A DNA stretch of 64,000 bases from VMCP01 sp964492925 (GCA_964492925.1 CAZBMF010000001.1:37706-101705); one strand, 5' to 3'; numbered from the stretch's first letter, positions 26,917-36,112 are shown. The notes: generated by a model from the letters alone, not told the origin. Numbers and translations: made by a program.

Positions 26917-26924
26917 TAGATTTG
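26917..26924 (+). promoter_or_regulatory. Candidate -7 promoter box (TAGATTTG)
   Basis: Exact TAnnTTTG match 27 bases before the FAD oxidoreductase start, in a 59-base gap. No convincing -33 TTG. A perfect 8-base-pair palindrome lies just downstream, near the predicted transcription start. Confidence 0.4.
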
Positions 26925-26926
26925 TG

Positions 26927-26944
26927 ATTCCTAATTTTAGGAAT
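26927..26944. repeat. Perfect palindrome ATTCCTAA-TT-TTAGGAAT
   Basis: An 18-base inverted repeat, 8-base arms and a 2-base centre, between a TAGATTTG box and the ATG at 26952. It is too close-looped and lacks a T-run, so it is unlikely to be a terminator. Its place at the expected start of transcription suits an operator for a dimeric repressor; no regulator gene is nearby. Confidence 0.4.
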
Positions 26945-26951
26945 GTAATCA

Positions 26952-28382
26952 ATGTCAATTAATAAAACTGCAATTGTAATAGGTGCTGGTCCGGCAGGTT
27001 TAACCGCTGCATATGAACTAGCAAAAAAAGGTGCAAAGGTTACTGTTATAGAGTCTACGGGGTCTGTTGGCGGGATGGCAAAGAGTTTTGAACTTTTTGG
27101 CCAAATTGTGGATTGTGGTCCACATCGATTTTTTTCAAGCGACAAGATTGTGAATGATTTGTTTCATGAAATCGTTCAGGATGATTATACATTAGTAAAC
27201 AGACTTACAAGGATATATTATAAAAATAAATTTTTTGATTATCCTTTGAAGTTGGGCAATGTACTCAAGAATTTAACACCAATTGAAATTATAGGAATCC
27301 TTTGGAGTTATGCAGTACAACGGGTATTTGGCAAAAAGAAATTAGAAACATTTGAAGACTGGGTTACTGATAAATTCGGAAAACGATTGTTTCAAATGTT
27401 TTTTAAAACTTACTCTGAGAAATTATGGGGAATTAGATGTGATCAAATTGACTCTGATTGGGCCGCACAACGTATCAAGAAACTATCGTTATATGAAGCA
27501 GTGAAAGCTGCAATTTTTGGCAATAAAGGCAATAAACATAAAACATTAGTTGATCAGTTTGCTTATCCTAAAAATGGAACAGGTGAAGTTTATGAAAAAA
27601 TGGCTTCAGCCATCGTGAAAATGGGCGGCAACATTATTTACAATACCAAAATTGCTTCGATAAATGTAGATAATCAAAAGAATATCACATCAGTTGTTGA
27701 TGCAAATGGACAAGAATATTTGGCTGATCACTATATTTCAACTATGCCTTTAACCCTTTTGCTACAAGGAATGTCGGTCATTGATCAGAAGGTATTAGAA
27801 ACATCTAAAAAGTTATATTTTAGAAATACAACTTTGGTTTACTTAGAAATTGATTCAGATAAATTATTCCCTGATAATTGGATTTATGTGCATTCTCCAG
27901 AGGTAAAACATGGTCGTATAACCAATTTTAGAAACTGGTGTCCAACGATTAACAAAGATAAAAACACCACAATTTTATGTTTGGAGTTTTGGAGTTTTGA
28001 TCATGAAGAACTTTGGGGATATTCAGACGATCAATTAACTGAATTGGCATCAAAGGAAATACGAACATTGAACTTAATTAACCGTGATGCTGAAATTTTA
28101 AATACTGCAGTGGTTAGAATTCCAAAATGTTATCCAGTTTATGAAACAGGATATATGGATAATTTACAACCTGTAATTGATTATTTGAAGGAATTCAACA
28201 ACTTACATCCAATTGGAAGGTATGGTTCGTTTAAATACAACAACCAAGACCATTCTATTTTGATGGGAATTTTAATAGCCAGACAACTTGAAACTGGAAG
28301 AGATCAAAAATTGTGGGATATCAATACAGATTCTGATTACCAAGAAGAAACTGAGATAAACCTAACTGGTTACAACGTGTAA
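26952..28382 (+). CDS. FAD/NAD(P)-dependent oxidoreductase of polysaccharide loci
   Basis: A 476-residue flavoprotein with the dinucleotide-binding motif VIGAGPAGLTAAYELAKKG at the N-terminus and GGMAKSFELFGQIVDCGPHRF, like the amine oxidase / UDP-galactopyranose-mutase-related group. KTYSEKLWGIRCDQID and NQDHSILMGILIARQ are common to this group in exopolysaccharide clusters. The reaction is not known to me; it may oxidise or isomerise a sugar-linked intermediate. It has its own promoter candidate and is followed by a strong terminator, so it is the last gene of the locus. It could be mistaken for protoporphyrinogen oxidase, but the context is against that. Confidence 0.75.
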   Translation: MSINKTAIVIGAGPAGLTAAYELAKKGAKVTVIESTGSVGGMAKSFELFGQIVDCGPHRFFSSDKIVNDLFHEIVQDDYTLVNRLTRIYYKNKFFDYPLKLGNVLKNLTPIEIIGILWSYAVQRVFGKKKLETFEDWVTDKFGKRLFQMFFKTYSEKLWGIRCDQIDSDWAAQRIKKLSLYEAVKAAIFGNKGNKHKTLVDQFAYPKNGTGEVYEKMASAIVKMGGNIIYNTKIASINVDNQKNITSVVDANGQEYLADHYISTMPLTLLLQGMSVIDQKVLETSKKLYFRNTTLVYLEIDSDKLFPDNWIYVHSPEVKHGRITNFRNWCPTINKDKNTTILCLEFWSFDHEELWGYSDDQLTELASKEIRTLNLINRDAEILNTAVVRIPKCYPVYETGYMDNLQPVIDYLKEFNNLHPIGRYGSFKYNNQDHSILMGILIARQLETGRDQKLWDINTDSDYQEETEINLTGYNV

Positions 28383-28409
28383 ATATTGGTATAAATCTTT
28401 TAAAAAAAT

Positions 28410-28440
28410 AAAGCCCTCGATTTCGAGGGCTTTATTTTTT
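28410..28440 (+). terminator. Rho-independent terminator ending the polysaccharide locus
   Basis: Inverted repeat AAAGCCCTCGA/TCGAGGGCTTT with a two-base loop, followed by a T-rich tail. It lies 27 bases after the oxidoreductase stop and before the folA promoter. Confidence 0.9.
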
Positions 28441-28462
28441 TATGCATCAATCTAAATTTGGT

Positions 28463-28470
28463 TAACTTTG
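28463..28470 (+). promoter_or_regulatory. -7 promoter box (TAACTTTG) of folA
   Basis: Exact TAnnTTTG seven bases before the folA ATG. Transcription starting about seven bases downstream would give a leaderless mRNA. No matching -33 element is evident. Confidence 0.6.
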
Positions 28471-28477
28471 CTCTGAT

Positions 28478-28981
28478 ATGCAAATTTCAATAATTGCGGC
28501 AATTGGTGAAAAAAATGAGTTAGGGGCTAACAATGATTTACTTTGGCACTTACCCATTGATTTTAAATGGTTTATACAAAACACGAAGGGAAAACCTGTT
28601 CTAATGGGCAGAAAAACCATGGAGAGTTTGGGTAAGCCTCTTAAAAATAGAATGAACATTGTTTTAAGCAGATCAGAAAATCCATTAGAAGATGGCTTTC
28701 ACTTGGTTCATACAATTGATGAGGCATTTAAGTTGGTGGATTCATCACAAAATACCGAGCTGATGATCATTGGAGGAGCTCAAATTTATGAACAAACCAT
28801 TTCATTTTGTGACAGATTGTTTTTAACGCATGTGAAAGCGGAATTTGAAAATGCCGATACATTTTTTCCGAAAATAGATATGAATCATTGGAATTGTATT
28901 TTCACTGAAGAACACAAAGCAGATGAACAACATGCCTTTGATTATATTTTTTGCATCTATGAAAAAACATCAAAAAATTGA
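28478..28981 (+). CDS. folA: Dihydrofolate reductase
   Basis: Reduces dihydrofolate to tetrahydrofolate with NADPH. The 167-residue protein shows ISIIAAIGEKNELG, the substrate-binding D27 in LLWHLPIDFKWF (same number as in E. coli), MGRKTMESLGKPL for cofactor binding, and MIIGGAQIYEQ. Cytosolic. It begins a new transcript after the locus terminator, with a -7 box directly upstream, and it overlaps the next gene by a TTGA. Ordinary length, no odd residues. Confidence 0.96.
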   Translation: MQISIIAAIGEKNELGANNDLLWHLPIDFKWFIQNTKGKPVLMGRKTMESLGKPLKNRMNIVLSRSENPLEDGFHLVHTIDEAFKLVDSSQNTELMIIGGAQIYEQTISFCDRLFLTHVKAEFENADTFFPKIDMNHWNCIFTEEHKADEQHAFDYIFCIYEKTSKN

Positions 28982-30378
28982 AATTTAATAAGTTAATATT
29001 AATTATTTTCATTTTTTATTCATTTTTCACTTCAAATTTGAGGGGTCAAGTCATTGTTCCTCAAAAAAATAATTCAGATTCAATTAGTACCCTCATCATA
29101 GATGGTTTGAAACGAACCAAATCAATTACAATTTTTAGGGAGTTAAATTATGAACCCAACAAAAAATTATTTGTCAATGATTCATTGCTAAATAGATGGG
29201 AACTGCGTTTGAGTTCGTTAAATTTATTTACTGATGTGGAATTTATTCGAAACAATGATACGCTTAAAATTACGGTGATAGAGGAGTTCTACTATTGGTT
29301 AAATCCAGTTGGCGGATTTGCCGATAGAAATTTCCACAATTGGTTGTTAAATCCGAAGGCCAATCGGCTGTATTTTGGTGGAGATTTCCTGTTTTATAAT
29401 TTATTTGGTTTAAATCATACCTGTACATTAACATTTGTTGGTGGTTTTAACCAACAAATTGGGTTAGGGTATGAATGGCCCAATTCAAAATTTGGTGATG
29501 GATGGATGGGGAAGGCAAAATTTTTATATTCCCGTAACCACGAAGTGTGGCTTAAAACGGAGAACAATCAAGTTGTTTTTTATCAGATTGAACCTTTGTA
29601 TGCACAACAACTTACGAGTGGTAGTTTAAAATTGAGTAAAAAATTATCGTATGAAAATAGTGTTGAAATTGGTAATACTATAGATTTTTATAGAATTGAT
29701 CCTTCTGTATTTTACCAAAATCCAGATTATTTGGGTGGCGATAATGAATTAACTATGAATACGTTAAATGTTGGTTATGTGTATGATTCTAGAAATCAAA
29801 AACATTATCCTACATCTGGTAATGAGTTAAAAATGGGTATTGATTTTCAACAGCTTACTTCTAGAAATACAGATTTGCATTTCGTTCAAACTGTGTATTT
29901 GAAATTGAGGAAATTCAAAGAATTACTTCCAAAAACTTCTATGGGATTTTTAATTTCAGGACAATATAAATTTGGGAAATTAAATTATTTACAAAACCGA
30001 CAATTGGGATATAATGGGGAATATGTGAGGGGATATGAACAATATGTTTTAGATGGTGCGGGTTTTTTCTTAACCAAAATTTCGGTTCGGTATAAATTGA
30101 TGGATAAAAAATTGAAATTTCAATCGAAAAACAAATTGAACAATTATTCAACTGCTCCACTTTCTATTTGGTTTACAATATTTAACGATAATGGACGGAT
30201 ATTGACACCCTATAAAAATCCGGATTTCTTGGGCAATACACTTCAAACTGAATGGTTGAATTCTGTAGGTTTTAGTATAGATGTTTTGGCATATTACGAT
30301 CTATTGACTAGATTTGATGTAACAAGAAATCATTTTGGCAATTGGATTTTTAATTTATCCTTCAAACATGCCATTTAA
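28978..30378 (+). CDS. BamA/TamA-family outer-membrane protein
   Basis: A 466-residue exported protein. A hydrophobic signal segment (about residues 5-23) ends near LRGQ. A POTRA-like domain follows (about 36-105, with LRLSSLNLFTDVEFI), then a beta-barrel rich in alternating aromatic/polar strands and the surface-antigen pattern GYEQYVLDGAGFFLTKISVRY. The barrel ends in a sequence closing with NLSFKHAI. It is much shorter than true BamA, with only one POTRA, so it is an accessory member of the family of unknown client. TTG start overlapping folA as TTGA; the NAD kinase gene starts 3 bases later. Confidence 0.75.
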   Translation: MKFNKLILIIFIFYSFFTSNLRGQVIVPQKNNSDSISTLIIDGLKRTKSITIFRELNYEPNKKLFVNDSLLNRWELRLSSLNLFTDVEFIRNNDTLKITVIEEFYYWLNPVGGFADRNFHNWLLNPKANRLYFGGDFLFYNLFGLNHTCTLTFVGGFNQQIGLGYEWPNSKFGDGWMGKAKFLYSRNHEVWLKTENNQVVFYQIEPLYAQQLTSGSLKLSKKLSYENSVEIGNTIDFYRIDPSVFYQNPDYLGGDNELTMNTLNVGYVYDSRNQKHYPTSGNELKMGIDFQQLTSRNTDLHFVQTVYLKLRKFKELLPKTSMGFLISGQYKFGKLNYLQNRQLGYNGEYVRGYEQYVLDGAGFFLTKISVRYKLMDKKLKFQSKNKLNNYSTAPLSIWFTIFNDNGRILTPYKNPDFLGNTLQTEWLNSVGFSIDVLAYYDLLTRFDVTRNHFGNWIFNLSFKHAI

Positions 30379-30381
30379 ACT

Positions 30382-31269
30382 ATGAAAATCGGGGTATATG
30401 CAAAATCAGTGAGGGATCCCAAACATCGGGATGCATTGGCGAATTTGATTTTAACTTTGCATAATCGTGGACATCAAATATATTGCCCACCTTCACTGGA
30501 AGATTTTATTTACATGCAGGTGTCCAACACAATTATCCCTCATGTTTTTGATTATTTCACCAAGGAAACTGCTACTATTGATGTGCTCATTAGCGTGGGT
30601 GGTGACGGAACAATTTTAGACACTCTTCAGTTTGTAAGAGATAGTAAAATCCCAGTTTTATCTATCAATACAGGTAGGCTGGGTTTCCTTGCGGGTGTGG
30701 CAACCGAAGAGCTGGAATTTGCTATTGATGAATTGGAAAAGGGGAATTATTTCTTGGAATCTAGAAGTTTGTTGCACATGGAGTCGAATCAAGAAATATT
30801 TGATTTTAACTATGGCTTGAATGATTTTGTGATTCACAAAAAGGAAACGTCTAGCATGATTGTGGTGCATACTTATTTGAATGGTGAATTTTTAAATAGT
30901 TATTGGAGTGATGGATTGATTGTTTCTACACCTACCGGTTCTACAGGTTATTCTTTGAGTTGTGGCGGACCTATAATTTTCCCCAAAAGCGATAGTTTTG
31001 TAATTACACCAATTGCTCCTCACAATTTGAATGTTCGACCGGTGGTGGTGAGTGATGATGTTGTAATTTCTTTTGAGATTGAAGGAAGAGCTAGCAGTTA
31101 TTTGGCAAGTTTGGATGCCCGTTCACAAAGCATTACTGGCGATGTAAATATAGCGGTTAAAAAGGCGGATTTTACACTGACCTTGATGAGATTGACCAAT
31201 GTAAATTTTATGGATACTTTGAGAAGTAAATTAAATTGGGGTTTTGATAAAAGAACAGAGGTTGAATGA
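30382..31269 (+). CDS. nadK: NAD kinase
   Basis: Phosphorylates NAD to NADP with ATP or polyphosphate. The 295-residue protein has the signature SVGGDGTILD (GGDGT at 73-77), NTGRLGFLA, the NDFVIHK region carrying the conserved asparagine near residue 153, and the glycine-rich DGLIVSTPTGSTGYSLSCGGP. Cytosolic. It is in an operon with folA and the outer-membrane protein, and overlaps the next gene as ATGA. Confidence 0.96.
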   Translation: MKIGVYAKSVRDPKHRDALANLILTLHNRGHQIYCPPSLEDFIYMQVSNTIIPHVFDYFTKETATIDVLISVGGDGTILDTLQFVRDSKIPVLSINTGRLGFLAGVATEELEFAIDELEKGNYFLESRSLLHMESNQEIFDFNYGLNDFVIHKKETSSMIVVHTYLNGEFLNSYWSDGLIVSTPTGSTGYSLSCGGPIIFPKSDSFVITPIAPHNLNVRPVVVSDDVVISFEIEGRASSYLASLDARSQSITGDVNIAVKKADFTLTLMRLTNVNFMDTLRSKLNWGFDKRTEVE

Positions 31270-32387
31270 GGAAATTTTGTGCAATTTTATTGATCATATT
31301 TTGTGCCAATTCTCAACTGAATGCACAAATACCAAATTTTAATAGTCCAGTTCGTTTAGATGTTGCACAATGGAACATAGAATGGTTTGGTGATGCATCC
31401 AATGGTCCTTCAAATCAAACTACACAGCTCAATAATGCCATTCAACTCATTAAAGGCATGAATGTTGATTTGATGTCATTGTGTGAAATCAGTGATTCTG
31501 TATACTGGGGTAAATTATTGGCTGCTTTGCCAGAATATACTGGTGTAATAAGCACTTGGAGTCAAACTCAAAAGACATCTCTCATCTTTAAAAATGATCA
31601 ATTTAAATTGCTTTACGCCAAAAATATTTTGAGTCAGTATGAAGCAGATTTTGCCAGTGGAAGAACACCTTTGGAAGTTGCGTTAGAAAGAAAAATACAA
31701 GGTAAAACAGATACAATTTATGTTTGGGTAATCCATTTAAAAGCCAATATTGGCACAACTACACAAAAGTCGGAAGCCTACAACAAAAGATATAATTCGA
31801 GTGTTTATCTAAAAAACTATGTAAATCAATACTTTAGAAATAAAAAGGGATTGATAATGGGCGATTGGAATGATGACTTCGATAAGAGCATTTTTAATAA
31901 CAACACCAGTCCATTTGTGAATTGGAGAGATGATGCAAATTATCTTGTTCCAACCTATCAATTGAGCCTAAAAAGTCAGCGAACTACTGCATCTTACACG
32001 GATGCAATTGATCATATCGCGGCAACCCCAGGGTTGAAAAATTATTGGGTCAAGGATTCGGTTCAAGCATTTTATGCAAATGCTTATATTGGCAGTTTTT
32101 CTTCAAATACTAGTGATCATTTTCCAGTTTTTACACGGTTTTACAATGAGATTCAACTGCCGTCTTCTGTTCATGAAATTACCAAATTTCAAGATCCAAA
32201 GTTTGTGAATCAAAAATGGGAGGGCAGTGAAGAACTCTTGGATTCAAAAATTCAAGTATATAATTTTCAAGGAACATTGATTTTTGAGGGACAATGGGCA
32301 AAGTTTTGCCCTCCTTTGGGTATCCCTATGGCCATTTTATATAAACAGAATAACGTAACCTCTCATTCTGGTTGGTTGTTGTTTTAA
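31266..32387 (+). CDS. Secreted endonuclease/exonuclease/phosphatase-fold protein
   Basis: A 373-residue protein with a signal peptide (cleavage near LNAQIPNF). The EEP fold is indicated by AQWNIEWFG, LMSLCEISD with the metal-binding glutamate, VWVIHLKANIG, MGDWNDDFD and the C-terminal TSDHFPVF containing the catalytic Asp-His. After the fold, residues 300-373 form a short beta-rich tail (IQVYNFQGTLIFEG) that resembles a degenerate type IX secretion sorting domain, which would mean surface or extracellular location. Substrate may be nucleic acid or a phosphoester; not resolvable. ATGA start overlap with nadK. Confidence 0.75.
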   Translation: MRKFCAILLIIFCANSQLNAQIPNFNSPVRLDVAQWNIEWFGDASNGPSNQTTQLNNAIQLIKGMNVDLMSLCEISDSVYWGKLLAALPEYTGVISTWSQTQKTSLIFKNDQFKLLYAKNILSQYEADFASGRTPLEVALERKIQGKTDTIYVWVIHLKANIGTTTQKSEAYNKRYNSSVYLKNYVNQYFRNKKGLIMGDWNDDFDKSIFNNNTSPFVNWRDDANYLVPTYQLSLKSQRTTASYTDAIDHIAATPGLKNYWVKDSVQAFYANAYIGSFSSNTSDHFPVFTRFYNEIQLPSSVHEITKFQDPKFVNQKWEGSEELLDSKIQVYNFQGTLIFEGQWAKFCPPLGIPMAILYKQNNVTSHSGWLLF

Positions 32388-32407
32388 ATTATTCAATTTT
32401 CAAATTA

Positions 32408-32426
32408 AAGTGTTATTTTTACACTT
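32408..32426 (+). promoter_or_regulatory. Hairpin-flanked -7-like sequence upstream of the GH13 gene
   Basis: AAGTGT and ACACTT form a 6-base inverted repeat whose loop and edge hold TATTTTTA (32414-32421), one base off TAnnTTTG, eight bases before the ATG at 32430. It could be a promoter with an overlapping operator. No T-run, so it is not a normal terminator. Confidence 0.3.
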
Positions 32427-32429
32427 AGT

Positions 32430-34865
32430 ATGAAAAGAGGTTTTATTTTATTTACTGTCTCTATATTTTTAAATTCGTTGTTTGGGCAAAATGAATATGC
32501 ACAAGATTTCTTCAAACCCATTAACCTTGGTATTGGAAAGACTCAAATTTGTCTCGGTGATTTTTTTCCTGGCGCAAAAATAAAAAATGTTACAATCGAT
32601 AAACGCACAGGTTATTCAATCATTGATAGAAGAGAAGATACGATTACGGTTTCAAAAAGTGTGAATCATACAAATCCGATGGCCCTTTTGGATGTTCTTG
32701 TATCAAATAATGGTATAGATAAAGTCTTTTCAATTCCTGTAAAAAAAAGTTCAAAACGTTTACTGAATTTTACATTTTCGGATCCCAAACATACATTGAA
32801 ACAAGTTCAAATCAAGGGTACGTTTAATGCTTGGAATCCGGGTAGTTTAAATTTGAATTTTATTGATGGACAATGGGTTGGGAATGTGTGGGCATCTGAT
32901 GGAATTCATCAATATGTTTATGTATTGAATGGTACCAAAGAAGTTAGAGACCCAAATAATAAAGATTCAGTAAGTAATGGAATGGGGTCGTATAATTCAA
33001 AATTATCGATTGAAGCAAAGTCTATTAGCTTAAAAACTTACTCTTTTTCTCATCAGGGCAATGATTTGAAGTTGTTTTTAGAATCCGATATATTAAACGG
33101 GTTAAAAAAGGATGCTTTCAAAAATATCGGTGTGATTGCTTTATACAATGATGAACGAATTACGAAAACCATGGTCAACAAAAAAATGAACTCACAAACT
33201 CAGACTTGTGAAAACAGTATAGTTGAAATTCAAGTTCCTTCAAAGGCAAAAACGGAGAACCTCGGATATATAAGGGTATGGATATATAAAGTTGGCACTA
33301 ATGAAATAAGTGACGAAGTTTTGGTGCCTCTAAATCATGGTGAAATGATTAAAAATGCATCACAATTATCCTTTAAAGACCCTCGTACATTGATTATTTA
33401 CAATCCAATGATTGATCGTTTTAACGATGGTAATCCAAAGAACAATAAGCCATTGAATCGTTCGGATGTAAATTCAAAGGTTGATTTTTGGGGAGGAGAT
33501 ATTGTTGGAATCACACAAAAAATCGAGGATGGTTATTTTAAAAAGCTGAATATCAATACACTATGGGTTTCTCCAGTTGTAAAAAATCCGGAAGGACCTT
33601 GGGGTGAATGGAAAAATCCAAATACAAAATTTAGTGGTTATCACGGTTATTGGCCAATTTCTTCAACTGAAACAGATTCAAGGTTTTGTACGAAACTTGA
33701 GCTTGAAACATTTATTAAAACCGCGGAAAAAAATGGAATCAACGTTTTGTTGGATTATGTGGCTCACCATATTCATCAAGATCATCCATTATTCAAAAAT
33801 CACCCTGATTGGTATACCCCTTTATATTTGCCTGATGGAAGTAAAAACACAGAGAGATGGGATGATCACCGTTTAACCACTTGGTTTGATGATTTCATGC
33901 CAACTTTCAACTTTTTCAAACCTGAAGTAGTTGAAGCAATGACAGATAGTGCGGTTTGGTGGATGCAGAATTATCCAATTTATGGATTTAGGCATGATGC
34001 TACCAAACATATTCCCGATGTTTTTTGGAAATCACTCACTAAAAAAATTAAAACCAGGGTCCTTATCCCTCAAAAAAGAACAAGTTATCAAATTGGTGAA
34101 ACCTATGGGAGCCCAGAATTAATAGGCTCATATATTGGTTCAGATTTGTTGGATGCTCAATTTGATTTTAACTTATATGATGCTGCAGTTGCCACATTTA
34201 AGCAACCCAACGGAAACTGTAAAAACTTAGCAGATATTATCAACGACAGCAAGAAAAATTACGGATCTCACCATACAATGGGCAATATTACTGGCAATCA
34301 AGACAGGCCTAGATTTATTTCATTGGCAGATGGAAGTTTGAAAGATGGAGAGAATTTTAAGCAAGTTGGATGGGACAGGAAAATCGAAATTCAAGATGTT
34401 CAAGCGTATCAAAGATTGCAAAATTTATTGGCGCTGATGGTTGCTGTTCCTGGAGTTCCAGTTGTTTATTACGGTGATGAAATTGGAATGCCCGGTGCCA
34501 ATGACCCAGATTGTAGAAGAATGATGCGATTTGGAGGCGAGAAAGATCCGAGGAATACAAACGAACAATCAAATTTCAATATTTCTACTTCCCTTTTAAA
34601 GTTGAGAAAATCTGAAATGAGCTTGCTCTATGGCGATTGCGAAGTGGTAAGTTTAAATGAACATTTATTAAAAGTGGAAAGAAACTACTTTGGTGATAAA
34701 TTGACATTTATCTTCAATACTTCTAATCAATTTAAAAACATAGATCAAACGCTGGTTAAAAAATCAACCAAGATAATGTTAATTGAGAATGATGAATTCA
34801 AACCCAAACCTATAGAGCAAGTTAGGGTTATTGCACCAGAGAGTTTTATTATTTTGAGGGATTAA
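32430..34865 (+). CDS. Secreted GH13 alpha-amylase-family enzyme
   Basis: An 811-residue exported glycosidase with a signal peptide ending near FGQNEY. Residues about 110-190 look like a CBM48-type immunoglobulin-like domain (VQIKGTFNAWNPG), common in alpha-glucan enzymes. The barrel starts near residue 320. Catalytic residues are D523 (YGFRHDATKH), E557 (QIGETYG) and D625 (GNQDRPRF). Conserved region I reads DYVAHHIHQDHP, so the usual asparagine-histidine is histidine-histidine, and region IV has Asn-Gln-Asp instead of Asn-His-Asp. Substrate is probably a starch-like or malto-oligosaccharide. Its stop shares TTAA with the convergent metallophosphoesterase. Confidence 0.85.
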   Translation: MKRGFILFTVSIFLNSLFGQNEYAQDFFKPINLGIGKTQICLGDFFPGAKIKNVTIDKRTGYSIIDRREDTITVSKSVNHTNPMALLDVLVSNNGIDKVFSIPVKKSSKRLLNFTFSDPKHTLKQVQIKGTFNAWNPGSLNLNFIDGQWVGNVWASDGIHQYVYVLNGTKEVRDPNNKDSVSNGMGSYNSKLSIEAKSISLKTYSFSHQGNDLKLFLESDILNGLKKDAFKNIGVIALYNDERITKTMVNKKMNSQTQTCENSIVEIQVPSKAKTENLGYIRVWIYKVGTNEISDEVLVPLNHGEMIKNASQLSFKDPRTLIIYNPMIDRFNDGNPKNNKPLNRSDVNSKVDFWGGDIVGITQKIEDGYFKKLNINTLWVSPVVKNPEGPWGEWKNPNTKFSGYHGYWPISSTETDSRFCTKLELETFIKTAEKNGINVLLDYVAHHIHQDHPLFKNHPDWYTPLYLPDGSKNTERWDDHRLTTWFDDFMPTFNFFKPEVVEAMTDSAVWWMQNYPIYGFRHDATKHIPDVFWKSLTKKIKTRVLIPQKRTSYQIGETYGSPELIGSYIGSDLLDAQFDFNLYDAAVATFKQPNGNCKNLADIINDSKKNYGSHHTMGNITGNQDRPRFISLADGSLKDGENFKQVGWDRKIEIQDVQAYQRLQNLLALMVAVPGVPVVYYGDEIGMPGANDPDCRRMMRFGGEKDPRNTNEQSNFNISTSLLKLRKSEMSLLYGDCEVVSLNEHLLKVERNYFGDKLTFIFNTSNQFKNIDQTLVKKSTKIMLIENDEFKPKPIEQVRVIAPESFIILRD

Positions 34866-36112
34866 ACCAGCGTAACAACGGTTATTTCTGGGTAAATACC
34901 CATTCTTCCTGGGTAACCTAAGTAACCAAATCCGCGGTTCACATAAAGGTGCTGGTTGTTTTCAGTATATAAATCCATCCACTCTGGATAAATATATTTT
35001 GCCGGACTCCAACGGTAAAATGCGGTGTCTATTCCAAACTGCATTCCATGGGTATGTCCTGCGAAGCTTAATTTGATATCGGGTTTATGATTTAAAACTT
35101 GTTGACGCCAATGAGTTGGATCGTGGCTTAACAACAATTTTACGGGAATGTCTTCGGTACCTTTGTATGCTTTCTCAAGGTTACCATATTTAGGAAATCT
35201 TCCAACATTGCTCCAGTTCTGTATGCCTAAAATGGCAATTTTTTGTCCGTTTCTTTCAATGATTCTATGTTCGTCCATTAAAAGATCCCATCCAAGTGAT
35301 TTGTGGTGTTGAAGAATTTGGTTGAAATTTTCAATTTTAGCTGCATCAGACTCCCATTGTGTATAATCTCCGTAGTCGTGATTTCCCAAGGTTGAAAACA
35401 CTCCCATGGGTGCTTTTATTTTGTTGAATACATCAATCCAAGGCTCTACTTCCTTAGACGTATCATTTACCAAATCTCCGGTAAAAAACACCATATCGGC
35501 GTTTTGTTGGTTGATTAAATCTATACCTTTTTTTACGGCTTCTCTATCCCAAAAACTACCGGAATGAATATCTGAAATTTGTACAATTTTTAATCCTATA
35601 AAAGCCTCAGGTAGTCCATCAATTTTAATGGTTCTTTTTCTCACTACGTAATTGTGTGCTCCTTTAAAAATCCCCCAAATAGCTGAACTGATAAATAAAC
35701 CTCCAAGACCAAGACCTATGTAATGCAAAAACTTCAATCTTGAAATTCCATGTTCAACCTGAGTTTGTGGTTGTTTATCTTTTGTGAAATACAGATGAAT
35801 AAAACGCAAGAATCTTTGGATATCATCTATCAATAAGAAAAGAACATATAGTACTTTGGCAACAAGAATGAAAAGCATAAATGCTCCAATAAATTTACCC
35901 AAATGGCCGCTTGGTTTCATGTTAACAAACAAACCTAAAGCGAACATTGTATAGATTAGAAAGTTATAGCCCCAATAAATAGATCTTACGATTTTGAAAG
36001 TTTTTTCTGATGTATTTTTTAGTAAAAATTTTATTCCTTGCCAAACGTATAAATCAATGGAAATGAAAATCAAAAAAAAGATATAGGGTGCGAAGAGTTT
36101 ACTTTTTAGCAT
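34862..36112 (-). CDS. Membrane-anchored metallophosphoesterase
   Basis: A 416-residue protein with about four N-terminal membrane helices (residues 5-150) and a calcineurin-like phosphoesterase domain from about 165. Metal-binding motifs are complete: QISDIHSGS, FTGDLVND, TLGNHDYGD, LLSHDP and FAGHTHGMQFG. This layout matches YkuE/YaeI-type enzymes, some of which act on lipid-linked pyrophosphates, but the substrate here is unknown. A weak TAATTTCG box lies 7 bases before the start on the minus strand. Stop codon shared with the convergent GH13 gene. Confidence 0.85.
   Translation of the reverse strand: MLKSKLFAPYIFFLIFISIDLYVWQGIKFLLKNTSEKTFKIVRSIYWGYNFLIYTMFALGLFVNMKPSGHLGKFIGAFMLFILVAKVLYVLFLLIDDIQRFLRFIHLYFTKDKQPQTQVEHGISRLKFLHYIGLGLGGLFISSAIWGIFKGAHNYVVRKRTIKIDGLPEAFIGLKIVQISDIHSGSFWDREAVKKGIDLINQQNADMVFFTGDLVNDTSKEVEPWIDVFNKIKAPMGVFSTLGNHDYGDYTQWESDAAKIENFNQILQHHKSLGWDLLMDEHRIIERNGQKIAILGIQNWSNVGRFPKYGNLEKAYKGTEDIPVKLLLSHDPTHWRQQVLNHKPDIKLSFAGHTHGMQFGIDTAFYRWSPAKYIYPEWMDLYTENNQHLYVNRGFGYLGYPGRMGIYPEITVVTLV

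Noticed and set aside
26952..28382. Protoporphyrinogen oxidase (hemG/hemY)
   Set aside because: Only the general flavin-binding motif supports this; the context and internal motifs fit the polysaccharide-locus oxidoreductase group.
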